Source: Oxalobacteraceae bacterium AB_14
GTDB lineage: Bacteria; Pseudomonadota; Gammaproteobacteria; Burkholderiales; Burkholderiaceae_D
Direction of reading: 5' to 3'
DNA: 64,000 nt
Assembly: GCA_000381565.1 (NCBI GenBank)
Contig: KB906724.1
Coordinates: 592,350 to 656,349, forward strand
How positions within the stretch are numbered: the first letter of the stretch is position 1; each line of letters begins with the position of its first letter. The position numbers and the translations under genes were made by a program. Under the pieces are notes generated by a model. The model was not told where the DNA came from and searched no databases. It saw nothing but the letters and a program-made list of their open reading frames with translations. Positions 17,341-25,912 of this stretch are shown piece after piece.

Positions 17341-18630
17341 ATGAGTCAGTCCCACCCCGGAGCGCCCAGGGCCAACTCCCCGGCCACCGTGCTGTTTGCC
17401 AGCCTGATCGGCACCACGATTGAATTCTTCGATTTCTACATCTACGCCACCGCGGCCGTGCTGGTGTTCCCCAAGCTGTTTTTCCCCGCCAGCGACCCTG
17501 CCGCCGCCACCTTGCAATCGCTGGCCACCTTCGCCATCGCCTTCTTCGCGCGCCCGGTCGGTTCGGCCGTGTTCGGCCACTTCGGCGACCGCATCGGCCG
17601 CAAGGCCACCTTGGTGGCGGCGCTGCTGACCATGGGACTCTCGACCGTGGTGATCGGCGCGCTGCCGACCTACGCCTCGATCGGCACGCTGGCGCCGGCG
17701 CTGCTGGCGCTGTGCCGCTTCGGCCAGGGCCTGGGCCTGGGCGGCGAGTGGGGCGGCGCGGTGCTGCTGGCCACCGAAAACGCGCCGCCGGGCAAACGCG
17801 CCTGGTACGGCATGTTCCCGCAGCTGGGCGCGCCGATCGGTTTCTTCCTGTCGGGCGGCATCTTCCTGCTGCTGAGCCAAACCCTGAGCGACGCCGAGTT
17901 CTTCAGCTACGGCTGGCGCATTCCCTTCCTGGCCAGCTCGCTGCTGGTGATCGTCGGCCTGTACATCCGCCTGAAGATCCATGAAACCCCGGACTTCCAG
18001 AAGGTGCTGGAGAAGAACGAGCGGGTCAAGGTGCCGGTGCTGACCGTGTGGCGCGACCACCGCCGCGTGCTGGTGCTGGGCACCCTGATCGCGCTGGCCA
18101 CCTTCGTGCTGTTCTACCTGATGACGGTGTTCGCGCTGAGCTGGGGCACCAGCGCGCTCAAGTTCAGCCGCAAGGACTTCCTGATCCAGCAGCTGTTCGC
18201 CGTGATCTTCTTCGGCCTGACCATCCCGGTCGCCGCGCTGTGGGCCGACCGCTACGGCCGCCGCATCACGCTGGTGTGGGTGTCGGCCGCGATCGCCGTG
18301 TTCGGGCTGGCGATGGCGCCGATGTTCGGCTCCGGCAACAGCACCCTGGTGACGGTGTTCCTGTCGCTGGGCCTGGGCCTGATGGGCATGACCTACGGCC
18401 CGCTGGGCACCATGCTGTCCGAACTGTTCCCGGCCGAGGTGCGCTACACCGGCGCCTCGCTGACGTTCAACCTGGCCGGCATCCTGGGCGCCTCGCTGGC
18501 GCCGTACGCGGCCACCTGGCTGGCCACCAACTACGGCCTGCAGTACGTCGGCTACTACCTGTCCACGGCGGCGGTGATCAGCCTGGTGGCGCTGCTGCTG
18601 GCCAAGGGCGGCACCGCCAGGACGCCATGA
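17341..18630 (+). CDS. MFS transporter, metabolite:H+ symporter (MHS) type
   Basis: A 429-aa, twelve-helix transporter of the MHS subgroup (relatives: KgtP, ProP, ShiA). Hallmarks are IGTTIEFFDFYIYATAA at helix 1, GHFGDRIGRKATL in loop 2-3, GLGLGGEWGGAVLLATEN and WRIPFLASSLLVIVGLYIRLKIHETP. The second-half loop motif WADRYGRRITLVW and the LGTMLSELFPAEVRYTGASL motif follow. The substrate (organic acid, betaine or similar) cannot be set from sequence. ATG 17341 follows CAGGAG. No enzyme gene accompanies it. Confidence 0.88.
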   Translation: MSQSHPGAPRANSPATVLFASLIGTTIEFFDFYIYATAAVLVFPKLFFPASDPAAATLQSLATFAIAFFARPVGSAVFGHFGDRIGRKATLVAALLTMGLSTVVIGALPTYASIGTLAPALLALCRFGQGLGLGGEWGGAVLLATENAPPGKRAWYGMFPQLGAPIGFFLSGGIFLLLSQTLSDAEFFSYGWRIPFLASSLLVIVGLYIRLKIHETPDFQKVLEKNERVKVPVLTVWRDHRRVLVLGTLIALATFVLFYLMTVFALSWGTSALKFSRKDFLIQQLFAVIFFGLTIPVAALWADRYGRRITLVWVSAAIAVFGLAMAPMFGSGNSTLVTVFLSLGLGLMGMTYGPLGTMLSELFPAEVRYTGASLTFNLAGILGASLAPYAATWLATNYGLQYVGYYLSTAAVISLVALLLAKGGTARTP

Positions 18631-18653
18631 TTGCATAAAATGTCATCATACAA

Positions 18654-18694
18654 CGCCATCGCGGCAGCCGCCTGGACGGACTGCCGCGATGGCG
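18654..18694 (+). terminator. 14-bp stem hairpin after the MHS transporter
   Basis: A perfect 14-bp inverted repeat (18654-18667 against 18681-18694, CGCCATCGCGGCAG arms) with a 13-base loop, 24 bp past the transporter stop. There is no U-run on either strand, so it may be a rho-dependent mRNA end or a stabilising hairpin rather than a classic intrinsic terminator. Confidence 0.5.
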
Positions 18695-18742
18695 CAATCC
18701 CTTGAATATCCGCATCTTTCCGCTTGCCTATCGCGTCCTATA

Positions 18743-18792
18743 GTTGTACGATGACTTACGACTAGAGTGATCTCGTGGAGACCGAGAGATCA
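18743..18792. promoter_or_regulatory. Candidate operators upstream of the ExuT-like gene
   Basis: Two inverted repeats stand 30-79 bp before the ExuT-like start. One is GTTGTA...TACGAC (18743-18762, 8-base spacer, one mismatch), in the style of a GntR/FadR site. The other is TGATCTC...GAGATCA (18768-18774 and 18786-18792, perfect 7-bp arms, 11-base spacer). Either could bind the LacI-type regulator encoded downstream or an outside regulator. No binding evidence is available from sequence. Confidence 0.35.
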
Positions 18793-18821
18793 TCACCCAA
18801 AACCAGAATAGAAGTGATGCC

Positions 18822-20210
18822 ATGAACCTGAGCGAGCCTGTGAACGCGCAAGCGGTGGGAAAAACCGTCGGTAAATACCGCTGGACCATCTGCGCCCTGT
18901 TGTTTTTTGCCACCACCGTCAACTACCTGGACCGCCAGGTGCTGAGCTTGCTGGCGCCCGACCTGTCCAAGGAATTCGGCTGGAGCAACACCGACTACGC
19001 CAACATCGCCGCCGCCTTCCAGTTCGTGTACGCGATCTCGATGCTGTTCGCCGGCCGCGTGGTCGACAAGATCGGCACCAAGGCCGCCTACGTGCTGGCG
19101 ATTACGATCTGGTCGCTGGGCGCGCTGCTGCACGCCTTCTCGGTGCCGATGGGGCAGGGCGTGGGCGTGCTGCTGGGCGCCTTCGGCATCGTCGCCGCGC
19201 CGTCCATCCTCGGCTTCATGATTTCGCGCGCGGTGCTGGCGGTGGGCGAGGCCGGCAACTTCCCGGCCGCGATCAAGGCCACCGCCGAATACTTCCCGAA
19301 GAAGGAACGCTCCTTCGCCACCGGCATCTTCAACTCCGGCGCCAACGTCGGCGCCATCCTGGCGCCGATCTGCGTGCCGCTGATCGCCGGCATCTGGGGC
19401 TGGCAGGCCGCCTTCGTCATGATCGGCATGCTGGGCTTCATCTGGATGAGCGTGTGGATCACGCTGTACGAAAAGCCGGACCAGCAGCGGCGCCTGTCGG
19501 CGCAGGAGCTGGCCTACATCCGCAGCGACCAGCCGGCGATGGCGGAGGCGCCGGCCGCGGCGCAGAAAGTCTCGTGGTTCCAGTTGCTGAAGTACCGCCA
19601 GACCTGGGCCTTCGCCTTCGGCAAGTTCATGACCGACGGCGTGTGGTGGTTCTTCCTGTTCTGGCTGCCCACTTATTTGTCGGCGCAGTACGGCATGAAG
19701 GGCGACGCCATCGTGGTGCCGCTGGCGGTGCTGTACAGCATGACGATGATAGGCTCGATCGGCGGCGGCTGGTTCCCCAGCTACTTCATGGCGCGCGGCC
19801 ACGCGCCGTATGACGGCCGCATGAAAGCCATGCTGGTGATCGCCTTCTTCCCGCTGGTGGTGCTGCTGGCGCAGCCGCTGGGCGCGACCAGCTTCTGGGT
19901 GCCGGTGCTGCTGATCGGCGTCGGCGCCTCGGCGCACCAGGCGTGGTCGGCGAATATCTTCACCACCGTGTCCGACATGTTCCCGCAAAAATCGGTGGCC
20001 TCGGTGATCGGCATCGGCGGCATGGCCGGCGGCATCGGCGGCGTGCTGCTGACCAAATTGGGCGGCTGGGTGTTCGACTACTACGCATCGGTCAACGACA
20101 TCCGCACCGGCTACATGATCATGTTCGCCATCTGCGCGCTGGCCTATCTGGTGGCGTGGTGCGTGATGAAGGCGCTGGTCCCGCGCCACAAGGAAATCAC
20201 CGACCTGTGA
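18822..20210 (+). CDS. MFS transporter, ExuT/anion:cation symporter type
   Basis: A 462-aa MFS protein of the ACS group (hexuronate, galactarate and related sugar-acid carriers). Typical features are VNYLDRQVLSLLAPDLSKEFGWS at helix 1, FAGRVVDKIGTKAAY in loop 2-3, RAVLAVGEAGNFPAAIKATAEYFPKKERSFATGIFNSGANVGA, WWFFLFWLPTYLSAQYGM and the GGMAGGIGGVL motif near the end. Hexuronate is the best guess by similarity. The downstream LacI regulator, 86 bp on in the same direction, suggests a small inducible sugar-acid unit; no catabolic uronate genes are in the window. Confidence 0.87.
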   Translation: MNLSEPVNAQAVGKTVGKYRWTICALLFFATTVNYLDRQVLSLLAPDLSKEFGWSNTDYANIAAAFQFVYAISMLFAGRVVDKIGTKAAYVLAITIWSLGALLHAFSVPMGQGVGVLLGAFGIVAAPSILGFMISRAVLAVGEAGNFPAAIKATAEYFPKKERSFATGIFNSGANVGAILAPICVPLIAGIWGWQAAFVMIGMLGFIWMSVWITLYEKPDQQRRLSAQELAYIRSDQPAMAEAPAAAQKVSWFQLLKYRQTWAFAFGKFMTDGVWWFFLFWLPTYLSAQYGMKGDAIVVPLAVLYSMTMIGSIGGGWFPSYFMARGHAPYDGRMKAMLVIAFFPLVVLLAQPLGATSFWVPVLLIGVGASAHQAWSANIFTTVSDMFPQKSVASVIGIGGMAGGIGGVLLTKLGGWVFDYYASVNDIRTGYMIMFAICALAYLVAWCVMKALVPRHKEITDL

Positions 20211-20296
20211 TCGGTCGGCGGACCGATGCCGACATGCTAAGATTGTCCTTTGGCGCCGCCGAAGCACCGGCTGCCACGCATCCCGACAATCAGAAC

Positions 20297-21289
20297 ATGA
20301 AAAAAAATGTAGCAACCATCCGGGACGTCGCCGCAGCGGCCGGCGTCTCGACCGCCACCGTGTCGAAGTTCGTCAACGGCGCGCAGCGCTTCTCGCCGGC
20401 GGTGGAGGCGGCCATCAAGGAAGTCATCGCCCGGCTGGGCTACCGCTCCAACCCGCTGGCGGCGTCGATGATCACCGGCCGCACCAAGAGCATCGGCCTG
20501 TCGGTGCTGGACGTGGCCAATCCGCACTTCACCAGCATCGTCAAGGGCGCCAACCGGGTCGCGCTGGCGCACGGCTACACGCTGCTGCTGGTCGACACCG
20601 AGGAAAACCCGGACCGCGAGCGGCCCTTGCTGGAGGCGCTGAGCCGCCGGGTGGACGGCATCATCATGTTCTCGCGCATGCTGGAATCGGAGATGGACTG
20701 GGTGATGGAACTGGGCAAGCCGCTGGTGTATTTCGGCCGCCTGTCGCGGCTGGATATTCCGTGGGTGATCAGCGACGACCACCGCGGCGCCTACATGCTG
20801 GCGCGGCACCTGGTCTCGCTGGGGCACCAGCGCATCGGCTACCTGCGCTTTCCGCGCTCGCGGCGCGACGAGGAGCGCATGGCCGGCATCCGCGCCTGCC
20901 TGGCCGCGCACGACCTGGAACTGACCGTGTACGAAGGCGGCGCGCCGACGGCGGCCGAAGGCGGGCGCATATGCTCGTCCATCATGCTGGGCGCCGAGCA
21001 CCCGGATGCGCTGATCTGCTACAACGATTTGATGGCGCTGGGCTTCATGAAGGCGGCGCAGACGCTGGGCTTCAAGCTGCCGGAGCAGCTGTCGGTGGCG
21101 GCCTTCGACAACATCGAATACGGACTATACACCTCGCCGGCGCTGACCACGGTGGACCTGCAGAGCGAGCGCATGGGCGTGGCGGCGATGGAAAAGCTGA
21201 TCGCCGCCATCGACGGCAAACCCGCCCCCGCCACCACGATGATCGAACCGCAGCTGATCCTGCGCGGCTCGACCATCAAGCGCAACTGA
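20297..21289 (+). CDS. LacI-family transcriptional regulator
   Basis: A 330-aa LacI/GalR regulator: HTH at the N-terminus (TIRDVAAAAGVSTATVSKFVNG, then the hinge GYRSNPLAASMITGRTKSIGL) followed by a periplasmic-binding-like effector domain ending LTTVDLQSERMGVAAMEKLI. The hinge has NPLAASM, fitting minor-groove insertion. ATG 20297 gives the standard MKKNVATIRDV start. It follows the ExuT-like transporter and likely controls it; the effector is presumably a sugar acid. The convergent hydroxyproline operon ends 2 bp after its stop. Confidence 0.9.
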   Translation: MKKNVATIRDVAAAAGVSTATVSKFVNGAQRFSPAVEAAIKEVIARLGYRSNPLAASMITGRTKSIGLSVLDVANPHFTSIVKGANRVALAHGYTLLLVDTEENPDRERPLLEALSRRVDGIIMFSRMLESEMDWVMELGKPLVYFGRLSRLDIPWVISDDHRGAYMLARHLVSLGHQRIGYLRFPRSRRDEERMAGIRACLAAHDLELTVYEGGAPTAAEGGRICSSIMLGAEHPDALICYNDLMALGFMKAAQTLGFKLPEQLSVAAFDNIEYGLYTSPALTTVDLQSERMGVAAMEKLIAAIDGKPAPATTMIEPQLILRGSTIKRN

Positions 21290-21290
21290 C

Positions 21291-22202
21291 TTAGAACAGC
21301 GTGCTGACGTCCGGACGGGTGGCCAGGGCCGCCTGGACCACGGCGGTGACGCGGGCGCGGTCGGCGCCTTGCAGCGGCTGGCGCGGACGGCGCACGAATT
21401 CGTTGCCGACGCCGGCCAGCGTTTCCACCAGCTTCAGGTTCTGCACCAGCTTGGTCGACACGTCCAGGTGCATCAGCGGCATGAACCACTGGTACAGCTT
21501 GAGCGCTTCATCCCAGCGCTTGGCCTTCATCAGCTTGTACAGCGCCACCGTCTCTTTCGGGAAGGCCACCACCAGGCCGGCCAGCAGGCCGTCCGCGCCC
21601 ACCGCCAGGCCTTCGAAGGACAGATCGTCCACGCCCATGAACAGCTGGTAGCGGTGGCCGACGGCGTTGCGCAGGTCGGTGATGCGGCGCACGTTGTCGG
21701 TCGATTCCTTGATTGCGACGATCCATTCGCAATCGGCCAGTTCCTTGAAGTCTTCCGGCGTCAGGTCGACCTTGTAGGAGACCGGATTGTTGTAGACCAT
21801 GATCGGCAGCTGCGCCGCCTTGGCGATCACGCGCAGGTTGTCCATCGCCTCGCGCGAGTCGGCCGCGTACAGCACCGACGGCATCACCATCAGGCCCTGC
21901 ACGCCCATCTCGTGCGCCTTCTCGGCGAAGCGGCAGGCGGTGGCGGTGCGCGTTTCGCTGACGTTGACCAGCACCGGCACGCGGCCGGCGGCGACGTTCA
22001 GCGCGGTCTTGGTGACGGCCAGCTTCTCGTCGAACGACAGCGTGCTGGCTTCACCCAGCGAGCCGCAGGTCAGCAGCGCGTGTACGCCGCTGTCGATCTG
22101 GAAGTTGAAGTGCTTTTCCATTTCCGCGTGGTCGAGATCCTCGTTCTCCTTGAACTTGGTGGTTACTGCGGGGAAGACGCCTTCCCATTTTGCTGCTGCC
22201 AT
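21291..22202 (-). CDS. lhpC: DapA-family pyrroline-4-hydroxy-2-carboxylate deaminase
   Basis: A class I aldolase-type lyase of the DHDPS family, 303 aa. The Schiff-base lysine is K165 (IVAIKEST) and the catalytic tyrosine Y137 (VYNNPVSY); GSLGEAS replaces the usual GTTGE carboxylate-binding motif. In hydroxyproline catabolism a DapA-like enzyme converts delta1-pyrroline-4-hydroxy-2-carboxylate to alpha-ketoglutarate semialdehyde with release of ammonia. This role is assigned from its place as the last gene of an operon with the epimerase and D-hydroxyproline dehydrogenase. The gap to the previous gene is 45 bp. Symbol by pathway, not by direct homology proof. Confidence 0.85.
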   Translation of the reverse strand: MAAAKWEGVFPAVTTKFKENEDLDHAEMEKHFNFQIDSGVHALLTCGSLGEASTLSFDEKLAVTKTALNVAAGRVPVLVNVSETRTATACRFAEKAHEMGVQGLMVMPSVLYAADSREAMDNLRVIAKAAQLPIMVYNNPVSYKVDLTPEDFKELADCEWIVAIKESTDNVRRITDLRNAVGHRYQLFMGVDDLSFEGLAVGADGLLAGLVVAFPKETVALYKLMKAKRWDEALKLYQWFMPLMHLDVSTKLVQNLKLVETLAGVGNEFVRRPRQPLQGADRARVTAVVQAALATRPDVSTLF

Positions 22203-22247
22203 GCTGTTCTCCTTGTGATGAATCGGTGGTTGTTATGACGCTGATGA

Positions 22248-23510
22248 TCAATCGATGATGCTGGCGATGCGGGCCGGCGAGATCGGCATGCGCACCGCCT
22301 CCGGCCGCCAGCCGTACAGCAGTTCGGTGGCGCCGCCGCAGATGCGTCCCTGGCACGGCCCCATGCCGCAGCGCGTTTGCAGCTTGGCGCTGCGCCAGCT
22401 GGTGTGCGTGCGCAGCTCGCTGTGGCAGACGTCTTCGCAACGGCAGACGATGGTGTCGTCGCCGGCCAGTTTCAGCAGTTCCGGCCGCAGCGCAAAAGCG
22501 CGCTCCAGCCTTGCCGCGAATTTCTTCCAGCGCGCGCGTTCGGCGTACAGCTGCCGCGCGGCGGTGGCCTGGCGGGTGGCCGCCAGGCCGGCGATGCGGC
22601 CCTCGGCCAAGGCCAGGTCCACGCCGCCGACACCCGTCCCTTCGCCGGCGCAGTAGACGCCGGACACGGAGGTCAACTGGTCGTCGTCGACCAGCACCGC
22701 CGTTTGCCGCTGGTTCGACGCGGTGACGCAGCCCAGCGCCTGCGCCAGTTCGACATTGGGCAGCAGGCCGTAGCCGCAGGCCAGGTAGTCGCATTGCATT
22801 GCTTCCAGCTCGCGCGCGCCGCCGCGCTGGATCAGGATCGATTGCAGCGTGCCGTCGCCGAGCGCCGAGTGCACATGGCTGTTGCGCAGATACGGAATGC
22901 CGTTCAGTTGCGCGGCCAGTTGCAGCGCCTGCGTGATCCTGGACGGCGTCGCCAGCAGGCCGAAGCCGAAGCGCACCAACGCCGGCATGGGCGCCTGCTC
23001 GATGATGGCGACCATCTCCGCACCATTGGCGCGCAGCGTCGCGGCCACCGCCAGCAGCAGCGGGCCGCTGCCGGCCACCACCACGCGCTTGCCCCGCACC
23101 GGATAGCCGCCCTTGGCCAGCGCCTGCAAGCCGCCGGCGCCGGTCACGCCGGGCAGGGTCCAGCCGGGGAAGGGCAGCAGCCGTTCGCGCGCACCGGTGG
23201 CCAGTATCAGTTTTTCGTAGTGCAGCGTGGCCGACGACGATGGCGTCTGCACTTGCAGCTGCTGCGGCGCCGGCGCGTACAGCACGCGCGTCTGCGGCAG
23301 GTAGGTCAGGTTGGGGGCGGCGCGCAGGTCGCTCCACATTCTTTGCGCGCGCTGGTCCTGCTGCCGCTCCGGGCCGCCGCGCCAGATCTGGCCGCCGGCC
23401 AGCGGGTTGTCGTCGACCAGGCCGACCTGGGCGCCTTGCGCCACGGCGGCATGCGCGGCCGCCAGTCCGGCCGGTCCGGCGCCGATCACCAGTACCTCAT
23501 AGCGGCTCAT
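22248..23510 (-). CDS. D-hydroxyproline dehydrogenase, FAD/NAD-binding subunit
   Basis: A 420-aa flavoprotein with an N-terminal dinucleotide fold (VLVIGAGPAGLAAAHAAVAQG), a second one at VVVAGSGPLLLAVAATL, and the late CAGEGTGVGGVDLALAEGRIAG. The C-terminal BFD-like [2Fe-2S] segment is VCRCEDVCHSEL...TRCGMGPCQGRICG. This is the architecture of the HcnB-like/LhpF-type subunit of heteromeric D-hydroxyproline and related imino-acid dehydrogenases. ATG 23510 overlaps the stop of the small ferredoxin-like subunit (ATGA); the upstream extension to 23627 lies inside that gene. Confidence 0.85.
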   Translation of the reverse strand: MSRYEVLVIGAGPAGLAAAHAAVAQGAQVGLVDDNPLAGGQIWRGGPERQQDQRAQRMWSDLRAAPNLTYLPQTRVLYAPAPQQLQVQTPSSSATLHYEKLILATGARERLLPFPGWTLPGVTGAGGLQALAKGGYPVRGKRVVVAGSGPLLLAVAATLRANGAEMVAIIEQAPMPALVRFGFGLLATPSRITQALQLAAQLNGIPYLRNSHVHSALGDGTLQSILIQRGGARELEAMQCDYLACGYGLLPNVELAQALGCVTASNQRQTAVLVDDDQLTSVSGVYCAGEGTGVGGVDLALAEGRIAGLAATRQATAARQLYAERARWKKFAARLERAFALRPELLKLAGDDTIVCRCEDVCHSELRTHTSWRSAKLQTRCGMGPCQGRICGGATELLYGWRPEAVRMPISPARIASIID

Positions 23511-23761
23511 GGCCGGGCCTCGCCGGTGGTTATGCACATGCCGTCGGCGCACAGCGTCTGGCATGACAGTTGGTGCATGCGGCCATCGATGGTGACCCGG
23601 CATTCCTGGCACACGCCCATGCCGCACAAGGGCGCGCGCGCCGCGCCGCGCACCGAGCGCCGGGTAAGGGCGCTGCCGGCCATGGCGATCGCCGCGGCCA
23701 CGCTGACGCCTTGCGCCACGTGGATCTCGTGGCCGTTGATGTTGAGGACGACGTCAGTCAT
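23507..23761 (-). CDS. D-hydroxyproline dehydrogenase, small [2Fe-2S] subunit
   Basis: An 84-aa ferredoxin-like protein with the cysteine spacing PLCGMGVCQECRV and a distant SCQT, which is the plant-type [2Fe-2S] pattern of HcnA/LhpE-like subunits. It would pass electrons between the oxidase subunit and the FAD/NAD subunit at a complex on the cytosolic side. It overlaps both neighbours (8 bp with the upstream oxidase, 4 bp with the downstream flavoprotein), so the three subunits are made together. Confidence 0.85.
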   Translation of the reverse strand: MTDVVLNINGHEIHVAQGVSVAAAIAMAGSALTRRSVRGAARAPLCGMGVCQECRVTIDGRMHQLSCQTLCADGMCITTGEARP

Positions 23762-24860
23762 TGTAGCGTCCCGGTAAATAGGGGGCTGCGGGGATGCGCG
23801 TGCTGTCGCCGCTCATTTGCGCGGCCAGCAGTTGCGCCGTCGCCAGCGAGGTGGTGATGCCCAATCCTTCGTGTCCGGTCGCCAGCCACAGTCCGCGCCG
23901 CGCGGCGTGGGGGCCGATCAGCGGCAGGCCGTCCGGGGTGGCGGCGCGCAGGCCGGTCCAGCAGCGCAGCACGTTCAGTTGCGCCAGGGCTGGCGTGAAC
24001 GCGGCGGCATGGCGCAGCATGCGTTGCAGCATGGCCGGCTCCACCGCCAGGTCGATTGTGTCGAACTGGCGGGAGGAGCCGATCAGTACTTGTCCGGTAG
24101 GACGGGGCTGCAAATTGAACGCGACCGAGTCGCCGCTGGCGGCGTGGGCGCTTTTGATGTATCCCAGTTCCACCAGCTGATGGTGGACAAAGCCGGGATA
24201 GCGGTCGGTGATGGCGATATGTCCTTTTTTGGGCTGCACCGGCAGTTCCGGCAGCAGCGCGGCCGAGCGCGAGCCGGCGGCCAGCACCACGTGCTGCGCC
24301 TGGTGGCGTGCGCCGTCGGCCAGCAGCACGCCGTTGTCTTCGATGGCGGCGACGCTGGCGCGCAAGGTGGTGGCGCCGCGGCGGATCGCCCGGTCCAGCA
24401 GGATGCGCGCGCTCTTGGGCGGATAGACCAGGCCATCACCGGAGACCAGCAGGCCGCCGGCCAGGCCGGTGCGCAATTGCGGCTCGCGTGCATACAGCGC
24501 GGCGGGCGCCAGCAGTTCGCAGGCGATGCCGTAGGCGGACAGCGTGTCGGCCTTGGTGCGCGCCGCTTCCATTTCTTCTTCGTCCGCGGCGACCCAGATG
24601 GTGCCGCAGCGGCTGTACTCGTGGCGCTGCGGCAGGTCGCCCACCAGCGAATTCCACAGGGACACCGAATACGCCGACAAGGCCAGCTCCGCCGGGTTGT
24701 CGTCCATGACCACCAGGTGTCCCATGCCGGCCGCGGTGGCGCCGCTGCCGGGCATGTCCTGTTCGATCACCATCACCCGCAGGCCACGCTGGCTGAGCGC
24801 ATCCGCACAGGCAGCGCCGACGATGCCGGCGCCGATGACGATCACGTCGTTCTGGTTCAC
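23754..24860 (-). CDS. D-hydroxyproline dehydrogenase, DAAO-like catalytic subunit
   Basis: A 368-aa FAD-dependent amine oxidase of the DadA/glycine-oxidase type. The N-terminal Rossmann motif is [21 protein letters not shown] and the family's late motif is [17 protein letters not shown]...[13 protein letters not shown]. Within the lhp operon its expected substrate is cis-4-hydroxy-D-proline, oxidised to the pyrroline. The start is GTG 24860, which overlaps the epimerase stop (GTGA); an upstream in-frame stretch lies within the epimerase and is rejected. With the two following genes it makes an LhpB/E/F-like heterotrimer. Confidence 0.87.
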   Translation of the reverse strand: MNQNDVIVIGAGIVGAACADALSQRGLRVMVIEQDMPGSGATAAGMGHLVVMDDNPAELALSAYSVSLWNSLVGDLPQRHEYSRCGTIWVAADEEEMEAARTKADTLSAYGIACELLAPAALYAREPQLRTGLAGGLLVSGDGLVYPPKSARILLDRAIRRGATTLRASVAAIEDNGVLLADGARHQAQHVVLAAGSRSAALLPELPVQPKKGHIAITDRYPGFVHHQLVELGYIKSAHAASGDSVAFNLQPRPTGQVLIGSSRQFDTIDLAVEPAMLQRMLRHAAAFTPALAQLNVLRCWTGLRAATPDGLPLIGPHAARRGLWLATGHEGLGITTSLATAQLLAAQMSGDSTRIPAAPYLPGRYND

Positions 24861-25789
24861 CGTATGCCCCAGACGAAAGGATCGGTCGGATCGAGCAGCA
24901 ATTGCGCCTGCGAGTTCACCCATGCGCGGCCGCGGATGCTGGGGATCAGCTGTTCGCCGCGATAGCGGTACGAGGCTTCGAACACGCTGCCGATCACGCT
25001 TTCCTGCTTCCACAACGCGCCCTCGGCCAGCTTGCCGTCGGCCGCCAGGCAGGCCAGCTTGGCGCTGGTGCCGGTGCCGCACGGCGAACGGTCGTAGGCC
25101 TTGCCGGGACAGAGCACGAAGCTCTGGCTGTCGGCGCCGGTGCGCGATGGCGCGAACAGTTCGATATGGTCGATCAGCGCGCCGCCTTCGCCGCTGACGC
25201 CGGCCTTTTCCAGCGCGGCGCCGACGGCCACGGTGTAAGCGGTCAGCGCCTCGACGTTACCAACCCCCAGTTCCAATCCGTGACCGGAAACCAGGAAGAA
25301 CCAATTGCCGCCCCACGCCACGTCGCCGGTGACCGGGCCGTGGCCCGGCACCTCGACCGTGACCTGGGCCTGGCTGCGATACGAGGCCACGTTGTCCACC
25401 GTGACGCTGCCGTCGGCGTGCAGCTCGGCCTCGACCACGCCGACCGGCGTATCGATGCGATGGCGGCCGGCGCCGATGCGGCCCATGAAGGCCAGCGACG
25501 CCACCAGGCCGATGGTGCCGTGGCCGCACATGCCGAGGTAGCCGACATTGTTAAAGAAGATGACGCCTGCGGCACAATCGGGCTGGTAGGGCTGGCACAG
25601 CAGCGCGCCGACCAGCACATCCGAACCGCGCGGTTCGCACACCACCGCTGAACGGAAGCGGTCGTGCTGGCGTTTCAGCAGGGCGAGCCGCTCGCTGAGC
25701 GGTCCTTGGCCAAGTTCCGGGCCGCCGTCGGTCACCAGGCGGGTCGGTTCGCCGCCGGTGTGGGAGTCGATGATGGAGATGGTTTTCAT
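24857..25789 (-). CDS. lhpA: 4-hydroxyproline 2-epimerase
   Basis: Epimerises trans-4-hydroxy-L-proline to cis-4-hydroxy-D-proline, the first step of the pathway. The 310-aa proline-racemase-family protein has both catalytic cysteines: Cys88 in GMCGHGTIG and Cys237 in [10 protein letters not shown]. Two cysteines separate it from the dehydratase branch, which carries Thr at the first position, and the operon context separates it from true proline racemase. ATG 25789 gives the conserved [17 protein letters not shown] start; a TTG six bases upstream is possible. It heads the operon and is divergent from its presumed regulator. Confidence 0.9.
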   Translation of the reverse strand: MKTISIIDSHTGGEPTRLVTDGGPELGQGPLSERLALLKRQHDRFRSAVVCEPRGSDVLVGALLCQPYQPDCAAGVIFFNNVGYLGMCGHGTIGLVASLAFMGRIGAGRHRIDTPVGVVEAELHADGSVTVDNVASYRSQAQVTVEVPGHGPVTGDVAWGGNWFFLVSGHGLELGVGNVEALTAYTVAVGAALEKAGVSGEGGALIDHIELFAPSRTGADSQSFVLCPGKAYDRSPCGTGTSAKLACLAADGKLAEGALWKQESVIGSVFEASYRYRGEQLIPSIRGRAWVNSQAQLLLDPTDPFVWGIR

Positions 25790-25912
25790 GCTCAAATCTT
25801 AGGCTTCCTGCGGCCCGCTGTCTTGCATCTCCTGCGCATGATCGATGACGAAATCTGCACAACGATGATAAAACAGGAGACGCCGCCCGGCGCCGCTGGC
25901 ACAATCGCCTTC

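Noticed and set aside
21291..22202. True dihydrodipicolinate synthase (dapA)
   Set aside because: GSLGEAS replaces the usual motif and the gene is in a hydroxyproline operon, so the pathway-specific deaminase fits better.
24857..25789. Proline racemase or trans-3-hydroxyproline dehydratase
   Set aside because: Both cysteines are present, ruling out the dehydratase; the neighbours are all 4-hydroxyproline genes, ruling against plain proline racemase.
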